Source: Deltaproteobacteria bacterium
Lineage (GTDB): Bacteria; Desulfobacterota; DSM-4660; Desulfatiglandales; HGW-15
Direction of reading: 5' to 3'
Assembly (NCBI GenBank): GCA_019307805.1
Contig: JAFDIX010000232.1
Span: 1 to 5,818, forward strand
Length of the DNA: 5,818 bases
The translations under genes and the position numbers were made by a program. The stretch's first letter is position 1, and the number at the start of each line of letters is the position of its first letter. The notes under the pieces were generated by a model that worked only from the letters and a program-made list of their open reading frames with translations, searched no databases and had not been told where the DNA came from. Positions 1 through 5,643 of this stretch are shown here, piece after piece.

Positions 1-290
1 TCTCCCGGATTCAGAAACTGACGATAGGCCTCTCCGTCTGCAATAACCTCGATCCATTCAATGTAGTGCTCCTGTTCCATGGGATGGGCCACACTTCCCA
101 CTTTGACCTTTACGCCGTCCGCAGTTTTTTCCGCCACAGGCACGTGCTTTTCCTTGGCAGCATCCACCGCGCTTTCAACATAAAGTTTCATGGACTCAGC
201 GCAGCATACAAGCTCTCCCCCGCCGCCGTGCAATACCTCAACAATGTTGCCGCATGCTTCGCATTTGTAAATCTCCAGTTTTTCTGCCAT
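1..290 (-). CDS. dfx: Desulfoferrodoxin (superoxide reductase), 5' part, runs off the left edge
   Basis: The 96 visible residues match two-iron desulfoferrodoxin, the cytoplasmic enzyme that reduces superoxide to hydrogen peroxide without making oxygen. The N-terminal desulforedoxin-like domain has the Fe(SCys)4 ligands C10, C13, C29 and C30 (YKCEACGN, then VCC). The catalytic domain begins with E47-K48-H49 (iron ligand H49 and the active-site Lys) and continues with H69 and H75 in AHPMEQEHYIEW. The ligand numbering fits characterised two-iron enzymes without gaps. The remaining Cys/His ligands of the catalytic iron would be encoded beyond the window, so completeness cannot be judged. The ATG at 288-290 is preceded by a strong GAGGAGG. 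The gene lies 84 bp downstream of perR on the same strand with no convincing terminator between, so co-transcription from the PerR-controlled promoter is likely. What is seen: ligands and start. What is inferred: operon membership. Confidence 0.95.
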   Translation of the reverse strand, partial: MAEKLEIYKCEACGNIVEVLHGGGGELVCCAESMKLYVESAVDAAKEKHVPVAEKTADGVKVKVGSVAHPMEQEHYIEWIEVIADGEAYRQFLNPG

Positions 291-374
291 TTGGTTCCCT
301 CCTCAATCAATGAATGTTTTTGAATGGCCCACATTCTCACATTGCATGGGGCCTCTTGTGCCAAGACACAGCTT

Positions 375-869
375 TTACCGGTTCCTGTCTGCGGCCTCAT
401 CCCGAATCACAAGGGTTTCATCGCCTTTTTCCTGAATCAGAGACGGGTTCTTTTCCAAACAGCTTTCACAGAGGCCGACGAATTCCAATTTATGCCCAAA
501 TATTCCATACTTGGTCAGTTTTCCCAGGGCATTTTCGAGGGTTTTGAGGTTGTCATCGGTAGGTTGGATAGGGACATCCCTTACCTTTCCACACTCCATG
601 CAGACAATATGGTAGTGATCATGGGTATTGCCGTCGAACCGCATTTGACGAGATTCCGGTTCAATCTTTTTGATGAGACCGCAGGAAGCGAGAATATCCA
701 GGTTTCTGTAAACCGTTCCCATACTGATCTTTGGAAGCCTTTTCCGCACCTTTTCGTAGATCTCATCCGCAGCGGGGTGTTGGCGGTTCCTTTGGACCTC
801 CTCAAGGACCACCTTTCGCTGATGGGTCATTCTGTATGTGCGGTTGGATTCCAAGGGGACGATCGTCAA
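375..869 (-). CDS. perR: PerR-type peroxide-sensing repressor, Fur family
   Basis: This 164-residue protein is a Fur-family metal-dependent repressor. Residues about 10-70 form the winged helix (YRMTHQRKVVLEEV, then ISMGTVYRNLDIL). The regulatory metal site reads H31, D79, H85, H87 and D98, each exactly six positions below B. subtilis PerR H37, D85, H91, H93 and D104. The Asp at the last position is the residue that typifies PerR; Fur has Glu there. The structural zinc site is C90-x2-C93 and C134-x2-C137. In this family, Fe-catalysed oxidation of the His ligands by peroxide releases DNA. About 27 residues follow the last Cys pair, longer than in B. subtilis PerR. The start used is a TTG with AAGGA only 2 nt upstream; an ATG at 828-830 is the alternative but would cut off the residues before the first helix. 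A palindromic operator lies just upstream and dfx follows, so autoregulation and control of superoxide reductase are likely. PerR rather than Fur or Zur is supported by residues, not by experiment. Confidence 0.9.
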   Translation of the reverse strand: MTIVPLESNRTYRMTHQRKVVLEEVQRNRQHPAADEIYEKVRKRLPKISMGTVYRNLDILASCGLIKKIEPESRQMRFDGNTHDHYHIVCMECGKVRDVPIQPTDDNLKTLENALGKLTKYGIFGHKLEFVGLCESCLEKNPSLIQEKGDETLVIRDEAADRNR

Positions 870-875
870 GGTCCT

Positions 876-896
876 TATTAGTAATGATTACTAATA
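876..896 (-). promoter_or_regulatory. Putative PerR box (operator), 21-bp perfect palindrome
   Basis: Two 10-bp arms (TATTAGTAAT and ATTACTAATA) are perfect reverse complements around one central base. The layout resembles the 7-1-7 PerR box consensus TTATAATNATTATAA, with a G/C pair inserted in each arm. It ends 6 bp before the perR TTG start and overlaps the best -10 candidate, so bound repressor would block transcription. No similar palindrome is seen ahead of dfx or rubrerythrin. That PerR is the binder is inferred from position and resemblance. Confidence 0.8.
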
Positions 897-920
897 TTGC
901 TATTCTTTCCCCTTTGTCAA
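891..920 (-). promoter_or_regulatory. Probable sigma-70-type promoter of perR-dfx
   Basis: On the minus strand a perfect TTGACA -35 hexamer (915-920) is followed after 18 bp by TATTAG (891-896), a 4/6 match to TATAAT. A 17-bp spacing would give the weaker ATATTA instead. The -10 lies inside the palindromic operator. Transcription would begin near 884, leaving a leader of only about 15 nt before the TTG start. The elements are read directly; the start site is predicted. Confidence 0.6.
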
Positions 921-946
921 GCCCTTTTTAAGACCTGTTTTCTGCC

Positions 947-979
947 TCTGCATTGGAAGAAGTCATTTTCCAATGCAGA
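947..979. repeat. 12-bp inverted repeat (hairpin) between the two stress-gene units
   Basis: TCTGCATTGGAA at 947-958 is perfectly complementary to TTCCAATGCAGA at 968-979, with a 9-nt loop. Neither strand has a run of T after the stem, so it is not a standard intrinsic terminator. It lies downstream of the rubrerythrin/zinc-ribbon unit and upstream of the perR promoter. It may slow or end readthrough, act as a protein-binding site, or be a small repeat remnant. Function is unknown. Confidence 0.6.
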
Positions 980-1039
980 ATTTGTTCAAGATATTGAAAT
1001 ATTTATCTATTTTCAATAAAAAATGGGCGAGAACCCTTG

Positions 1040-1098
1040 CGAATTCATGCCCACTGGATTCCGGCCTTCGCCGGAATGACGACTTTTACGAGTTCATC
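1040..1098. repeat. Dispersed-type palindromic repeat with ATTCCGGC/GCCGGAAT hairpin
   Basis: The core at 1058-1077 is a perfect 8-bp stem (ATTCCGGC and GCCGGAAT) closed by CTTC, within CTGGATTCCGGC…GGAATGACGA. I recall close relatives of this string as multi-copy intergenic repeats in many proteobacterial and Desulfobacterota genomes. Similar octamers flank it in direct orientation: GAATTCAT at 1041-1048 and GAGTTCAT at 1090-1097. The right end reaches the stop codon of the zinc-ribbon gene. No T-run follows the hairpin in the minus direction, so a terminator role is doubtful. Only one copy lies in this window, so repetition rests on recall. Confidence 0.65.
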
Positions 1099-1312
1099 AT
1101 TTCTTGAGTTCCTTAAATTTCCCATGCCATGCGCAGCTGCTGCAAAAAGTCTCCGAATCATCTATAATATCATGAGGATTTGAAGAATCATCCTGCCCGC
1201 GAAAGGTCACCTCAGCACCACTGGTCTGAAACTCATAGGTCTCGTAGGCATCGTCAGGATCTTTTAAGAAGAAATCCCGGGACCCGCAAAAGGGACATTT
1301 TATTTCCGCCAT
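1097..1312 (-). CDS. Small zinc-ribbon-like protein, function unknown
   Basis: This is a 71-residue acidic protein with two Cys pairs, C6-P-F-C9-G and C57-S-S-C60, that could bind one zinc (or iron) as a zinc ribbon. The roughly 47 residues between the pairs include ETYEFQTSGAEVTF and an Asp-rich stretch, suggesting a short beta structure inserted between the two knuckles. No signal peptide or membrane segment is seen, so it should be cytoplasmic. It is a real gene: the ATG at 1310-1312 has AGGAGG 8 nt upstream, and the gene starts 49 bp after the rubrerythrin stop with no clear terminator between, so the two are probably co-transcribed. I do not recognise a named family. The Cys pairs plus the neighbour suggest a metal or redox role in oxidative stress, but this is guilt by association. 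Confidence 0.8.
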   Translation of the reverse strand: MAEIKCPFCGSRDFFLKDPDDAYETYEFQTSGAEVTFRGQDDSSNPHDIIDDSETFCSSCAWHGKFKELKK

Positions 1313-1361
1313 GGCGTTATCCTCCTAATAAGATAGCGGATGGGGGTTTTCCGACTGCCTC

Positions 1362-1856
1362 CTAGTCGACCTTGAAAAAGGCCTTGGCCTTGGACCCACA
1401 CACCGGGCATGTATCCGGGGCATCCCCTTCGCAGGTATATCCACACACAGAACAGACCTGATAATCCACCTCTTCCGGTGTCTCCAGATTGTCGAGGGCC
1501 TTTTGGTAGAGTTCGGCATGAATTTTTTCCACGGCGTTGGCATAGTTAAAAGAACGCTCAGCCGATGTCTCATTTTCCGCCTTGGCTGCCTCGATCATGG
1601 CAGGGTACATGCTCTTGAACTCGTGGGTTTCCCCGGCAATAGCCTCCTGAAGGTTGTCTGACGTACCCTTGACCCCTCCCAGTGTCCTCAAGTGGGAGTG
1701 GGCATGCACGGTTTCCGCCTCTGCCGCAGCCCTGAACAACTTGGCAACCTGTTTGTAGCCTTCCTGCTCTGCCTGCTTTGCAAAGGCAAGATACTTTCTG
1801 TTGGCCTGTGATTCTCCTGCAAATGCCTCCTTGAGATTCTCTTCCGACTTGCTCAT
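1362..1856 (-). CDS. rbr: Rubrerythrin (NADH-dependent peroxidase type)
   Basis: The 164-residue protein has the full rubrerythrin layout. A ferritin-like four-helix diiron domain (about 1-125) is followed by a C-terminal rubredoxin domain (about 130-164). Diiron ligand candidates are E15 in AGESQAN, E48-x2-H51 in EAETVHAH, E76 and E79 in AGETHEF, and E110-x2-H113 in EKIHAEL. The rubredoxin iron ligands are C135-x2-C138 and C150-x2-C153 (VCSVCGY and CPVCGS). In anaerobes rubrerythrin reduces hydrogen peroxide to water in the cytoplasm using electrons passed through the rubredoxin centre, and would remove peroxide formed by superoxide reductase nearby. The ATG at 1854-1856 has AAGGAGGG 4 nt upstream. 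The small zinc-ribbon gene follows in the same unit. The promoter is not evident, and no PerR-box-like palindrome is seen upstream. An extra Cys (C142) lies between the rubredoxin pairs and is not a usual ligand. Confidence 0.97.
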   Translation of the reverse strand: MSKSEENLKEAFAGESQANRKYLAFAKQAEQEGYKQVAKLFRAAAEAETVHAHSHLRTLGGVKGTSDNLQEAIAGETHEFKSMYPAMIEAAKAENETSAERSFNYANAVEKIHAELYQKALDNLETPEEVDYQVCSVCGYTCEGDAPDTCPVCGSKAKAFFKVD

Positions 1857-2068
1857 GATACCCTCCTTCTTTGTTTTTTTCTAAATCGTGGTTAATTTTC
1901 AAAAAGATGTCCTAACCTATCTACCAGCACTCAGGAACGACCCGAGTGACAAAATTCCCATAAAGATAATGCCGGACATCCAGTGTTTCAATGGGGTGAA
2001 CCCTGTTTTTCGTCAAAAAAATCTCCATTGTTTTAAGGCCTGTGAGAAACAAAGTGGAGAAATGGGCC
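1857..2068. other. Divergent intergenic region between rubrerythrin and the DUF255 gene
   Basis: These 212 bp must hold the promoters for both directions, but I cannot name convincing -35/-10 pairs. Structures seen are an imperfect hairpin at 1928-1948 (CACTC and GAGTG arms plus an inner GG/CC pair after one mismatch) and a T5/A5 inverted repeat around 2006-2019. No palindrome like the perR operator is present. Long open frames crossing the region lack ribosome sites and overlap the start of the DUF255 gene, so I treat them as chance. Confidence 0.5.
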
Positions 2069-4312
2069 ATGGAACAGATCACTGCTTCACAGAGGACCGT
2101 GACATATGTGGGGACTCTCCGTTCTTTTTTGACCGCCGGGTTTTTCCTCTTGTTCGTCATCATGATGGGCACTGTACACCCATGGGGAGAATTTCAAGTG
2201 GCACATGGCGCGGAAACACAAGCGGCTGCAAGGCCGTCTAACCGACTCATACAGGAGAAAAGCCCGTACTTGCTTCAGCATGCTTACAATCCTGTGGACT
2301 GGTATCCCTGGGGCAAGGAGGCCTTTGACAGGGCGCACAAAGAGAACAAACCCATTTTCCTTTCCATTGGGTATTCCACGTGTCACTGGTGCCACGTGAT
2401 GGAACGGGAGTCCTTTGAAGACCCGGAAGTGGCCGATCTCATGAACAAGGCCTTTATATCCATCAAAGTGGATCGGGAAGAACGACCCGATCTGGACCAT
2501 ATCTACATGACGGTATGCCAGATGCTGACCGGGAGCGGTGGATGGCCCCTCACCATCATCATGACACCCGATAAGAAACCCTTTTTTGCAGGCACCTATA
2601 TTCCAAAAACAAGTCGGTTCGGCCGTCTGGGGATGATGGAACTGATTCCCCGCATACAAACTCTCTGGTCTGACCGCCGTCAAGAGGTCCTGGAGTCTGC
2701 TGAGAAAATCACCAATGCCCTGAAGAGCACGGAACAGGAGCGTCCCGGGCAGGCCCTTGACGGTGCGGTAATGAACAAGGCCGTTGAAGAACTGAAGGGA
2801 CGATTTGATGAAACCTTCGGCGGGTTTGGTGATGCCCCGAAATTCCCAACCCCACATAATTTTCTATTTCTCCTGCGCCATTGGAAGCGGACCGGGAATG
2901 GCACGGCCCTGGATATGGTAGAAAAGAGCCTTGAGGCCATTCGATTGGGTGGCATATATGACCATATCGGCTATGGGTTCCACCGCTATGCAACGGACAG
3001 GGAGTGGCTGGTGCCGCACTTCGAGAAAATGCTTTACGATCAGGCCATGCTGGCCATGGCATATTTGGAGGCCTTTCAGGCCACGGGGAAGCACGTCTTT
3101 GCGGCCACGGCACAGGAGATCTTCGCCTATGTGTTGCGGGACATGACCGCACCCGAAGGCGGGTTTTATTCAGCGGAAGATGCAGATAGCGAGGGGGAAG
3201 AGGGCAAATTCTATGTCTGGAAGGAGGAGGAAATACGCCAAATCCTGGGGCCTGAGGAGGCAGAACTCATTATCCGGGCATTCAACCTGAAAAAGGTTGG
3301 AAATTTTAAGGAAGAGGCCACGGGCAAAGAAACCGGGACCAATATCCCCCATCTCAAGGAGCCCCTCCCTGGTATTGCCGAGCAGCTCAAAATGGAGGCC
3401 TCCGGGCTGGAGGACACTATTGCCTCGGCCCGGCAGAAACTCTTCCAAGCGAGGGAGCAGCGCATTCACCCCCATAAGGATGATAAAATCCTCACCGATT
3501 GGAACGGGTTGATGATTGCCGCCCTGGCAACAGGGGCGAGGGTCCTGGGAAAACCCGAGTACACAAAGGCTGCCGCAGATGCGGCCCATTTCATCCTGAA
3601 TCATTTGCGGACGCCGGATGGCCGGCTTTTGCATCGATACCGGGATGGCCACGCCGGGATCACGGCCCATGTGGATGATTATTCCTTTTTCATCTGGGGA
3701 CTGATCGAACTCTATGGGGCGACCTTTGACCCCCGGTTTCTGAAAACGGCCCTCGAAATGCTTGAAGATTTTTTGAGCCATTACTGGGACAACCAGGCAG
3801 GGGGATTTTTCTTTACCCCGGATGACGGTGAAAAACTGATTGTTCGGAAGAAGGAAGTGTACGACGGGGCCATCCCTTCAGGGAATGCTGTTGCTCTGCA
3901 CAATCTCCTGCGGCTGGCCCGCTATACCGGTGAATCCCAGCTTGAAGAAAAGGCCTCTGCCCTGGTCAAGGCCTTTTCCGAACAAATCGCGCAAATGCCT
4001 TCTGCCCACACGCAGTTTCTCGCATCTGCAGATTTTGCCATTGGGCCATCCTATGAAATAGTCATTGTAGGATCACCTGGGGCTCAAGATACAGAGGAAA
4101 TGCTGGAAGCACTCAGGACCCGATTTATTCCCAACCAGGTCACCATATTTCGTCCCTCTGACGCAAAGGCCCCTGAAATCGAGACCGTCGCCCCCTTTGT
4201 GAAAAATCATGTCAGCGTGGGAGGGAAGGCCACGGCCTATGTGTGTCTTGATTTTTCCTGTAAGGCCCCTACAACGGACATTAAGGAAATGCTGTCCCTC
4301 CTCCAGGAGTAA
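2069..4312 (+). CDS. Exported thioredoxin-like DUF255 protein (YyaL/SPATA20 family)
   Basis: With the ATG at 2069 the protein has 747 residues. An N-terminal hydrophobic segment (about 20-33, SFLTAGFFLLFVIMMG) preceded by Arg and followed by AHG-AE looks like a signal peptide or anchor, so the rest should face the periplasm. Residues about 58-220 are the DUF255 thioredoxin-like domain: KSPYLLQHAYNPVDWYPWG, active-site C105-H-W-C108, and GGWPL with the Pro usual near such sites. The remainder resembles an alpha/alpha-barrel of the six-hairpin type, with family signatures GGIYDHIGYGFHRY (about 294-307), EDADSEGEEGKFYVW (about 369), DDKILTDWNG (about 470) and DGAIPSGNA (about 598). A C-terminal C726-x4-C731-KAP motif ends the chain. 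B. subtilis YyaL is somewhat shorter and lacks the export segment. The biochemical role of the family is unsettled; thiol chemistry or sugar handling is possible. GGAG lies 9 nt before this ATG; a GTG at 2042 would add nine residues with a poorer ribosome site. The cyclase gene follows after 20 bp. Confidence 0.9.
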   Translation: MEQITASQRTVTYVGTLRSFLTAGFFLLFVIMMGTVHPWGEFQVAHGAETQAAARPSNRLIQEKSPYLLQHAYNPVDWYPWGKEAFDRAHKENKPIFLSIGYSTCHWCHVMERESFEDPEVADLMNKAFISIKVDREERPDLDHIYMTVCQMLTGSGGWPLTIIMTPDKKPFFAGTYIPKTSRFGRLGMMELIPRIQTLWSDRRQEVLESAEKITNALKSTEQERPGQALDGAVMNKAVEELKGRFDETFGGFGDAPKFPTPHNFLFLLRHWKRTGNGTALDMVEKSLEAIRLGGIYDHIGYGFHRYATDREWLVPHFEKMLYDQAMLAMAYLEAFQATGKHVFAATAQEIFAYVLRDMTAPEGGFYSAEDADSEGEEGKFYVWKEEEIRQILGPEEAELIIRAFNLKKVGNFKEEATGKETGTNIPHLKEPLPGIAEQLKMEASGLEDTIASARQKLFQAREQRIHPHKDDKILTDWNGLMIAALATGARVLGKPEYTKAAADAAHFILNHLRTPDGRLLHRYRDGHAGITAHVDDYSFFIWGLIELYGATFDPRFLKTALEMLEDFLSHYWDNQAGGFFFTPDDGEKLIVRKKEVYDGAIPSGNAVALHNLLRLARYTGESQLEEKASALVKAFSEQIAQMPSAHTQFLASADFAIGPSYEIVIVGSPGAQDTEEMLEALRTRFIPNQVTIFRPSDAKAPEIETVAPFVKNHVSVGGKATAYVCLDFSCKAPTTDIKEMLSLLQE

Positions 4313-4332
4313 AGAATCCGGACATTTAAGCA

Positions 4333-5643
4333 ATGAACATATTTTTGCAGAAATGGCTTTCCAGACTGGCAAATGCCGGCAGCAAGCCCACAGACACAGA
4401 AGACCATCGGCTCCGGAAAGCGACCCTGACCTTTCTGGCAACCATATACTGTATCCTGAGCGGTCTGTGGTGCGTTGCCTATCTGGTCCTGGGACTCCCC
4501 CTGGCCGCCTGTATCCTCCTTGGTTACGGTCTGGTTTCTGCATGCACCATCCTTTTCTTTTTTCGCACGAAGCGTTATGGATTTTTCCGTTTTAGCCAGC
4601 TCATTCTGATCCTGATCGCGCCCTTCCTGCTGCAATGGACCCTTGGCGGATTTGCCGCCTCCAGCGCTGTGATCATTTGGTCCATCCTTGCACCCATTGG
4701 TGCCCTGATGTTTGCAGGGACCCGTCAGGCCTTTCCCTGGTTTTCAGCCTATTTTCTGCTGATGACCCTTTCCGGCATCATGGATATCAGGTTTGCCGGG
4801 AGGGCCGAATCCCTGGCCCCATCCGTCATGGTCATCTTTTTTGTGTTGAATACGGTAGGTGTCTCAACCATTGCCTTCCTGTTGATCCGGTATTTTGTCC
4901 GGGAGCGGGAGCGGGCCATGGACGCCCTGGGCAAGGCCCACGAAGAAGTGCGTCAGGACAGGGAACGCATCAGCAAGATCAAGAGTGTGATGGCACATTT
5001 TGTCCCGTCAACAGCCAAGGATATGATCGAAAAGGACCCGGACAGGGCCTTGCAGGACAAGTATATCCAGGATGCAACCGTTTTGTTCCTGGATGTTGAA
5101 GGGTTTACCTCCCTGGTCCAGAAATACCCCCATGAAAAGATCAATCGGACCATAGAATCCTACTTTTCCATGTTTTTTGATATCATTCAGAGAATGGGGG
5201 GGGACATCAACGAAACCGCCGGAGACGGCATGATGGTCATCTTCCTGGATCCGGACCCCCATACCCACCCTGGGAAAGCGGTGCAAGCCGCCTTGGATAT
5301 CCAGAAGAAATGCGATGAGCATTCCGATACCGACGACTCCGACCTCCTCAGCATCCGGGTCAGTATCGGGATCAGTTCCGGCGAGGTCTATTTGGGCTCC
5401 ACCAAAATGCGGGGGGCGGAAGGGGATCGATGGACCTTTACCGCCTCGGGGCCTGTCACTATCCTGGCGGCAAGGCTTTCAGAGTATGGTCGCGGCGGCC
5501 AGACATTGATCGGAGAGGAGACAGCAAGTCGCGTCAGGGAGGGTTACCCCCTGACCCCCATGGGCAAGGTCCCTTTGAAGAATATGAAGTCAAAGGGCCC
5601 TCAAATGGGCATTAGACAGTTCATTGACAAAGAGAGCCAATGA
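4333..5643 (+). CDS. Membrane-bound class III adenylate/guanylate cyclase
   Basis: The 436-residue protein has about six transmembrane helices (roughly 31-53, 55-77, 87-105, 108-129, 134-152, 161-188), a charged coiled-coil-like linker (about 189-220), a conserved FVPSTAKDMIEKDP segment and a class III nucleotidyl cyclase domain (about 246-400). Metal-binding aspartates D254 (FLDVEGFTSL) and D298 (TAGDGMMVIF) and the transition-state Arg R381 (AARL) are present. The position that is Lys in typical adenylate cyclases is E294, as in guanylate cyclases; the partner position is T370. I377 stands where most cyclases have the catalytic Asn before the AxR motif. As in other class III enzymes, a homodimer should form, with both active sites built across the interface and facing the cytoplasm. 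Substrate and activity are therefore uncertain. The membrane part resembles no sensor domain I can name. It lies 20 bp after the DUF255 gene, probably in one transcript; the ribosome site is weak (GGA 10 nt before the ATG). The reading frame is intact. Confidence 0.92.
   Translation: MNIFLQKWLSRLANAGSKPTDTEDHRLRKATLTFLATIYCILSGLWCVAYLVLGLPLAACILLGYGLVSACTILFFFRTKRYGFFRFSQLILILIAPFLLQWTLGGFAASSAVIIWSILAPIGALMFAGTRQAFPWFSAYFLLMTLSGIMDIRFAGRAESLAPSVMVIFFVLNTVGVSTIAFLLIRYFVRERERAMDALGKAHEEVRQDRERISKIKSVMAHFVPSTAKDMIEKDPDRALQDKYIQDATVLFLDVEGFTSLVQKYPHEKINRTIESYFSMFFDIIQRMGGDINETAGDGMMVIFLDPDPHTHPGKAVQAALDIQKKCDEHSDTDDSDLLSIRVSIGISSGEVYLGSTKMRGAEGDRWTFTASGPVTILAARLSEYGRGGQTLIGEETASRVREGYPLTPMGKVPLKNMKSKGPQMGIRQFIDKESQ

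Larger units (their letters stand above)
870..1096. other. Intergenic region between the zinc-ribbon gene and perR
   Basis: No gene is supported here. Besides the perR promoter and operator, the 12-bp hairpin and the palindromic repeat, it holds an AT-rich stretch with a 7-bp inverted repeat (ATTGAAA at 993-999 and TTTCAAT at 1011-1017, loop of 11). That stretch may be curved DNA or chance. Confidence 0.5.

Noticed and set aside
300..374. Possible terminator between perR and dfx (GGCCC/GGGCC arms on the minus strand)
   Set aside because: The stem is short and bulged and is followed by an A-rich rather than T-rich stretch.
324..881. 185-codon plus-strand open frame opposite perR
   Set aside because: It is the antisense shadow of perR, whose residues match the Fur family position by position; the plus-strand translation has no recognisable features.
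1921..2172. 83-codon open frame on the minus strand over the start of the DUF255 gene
   Set aside because: It lacks a good ribosome site, overlaps the signal-peptide coding part of a convincing gene, and its translation matches nothing I recognise.
1888..2241. 117-codon open frame on the plus strand upstream of and overlapping the DUF255 gene
   Set aside because: Its Cys/His-rich translation has no family features and it overlaps the DUF255 frame by more than 150 bp.
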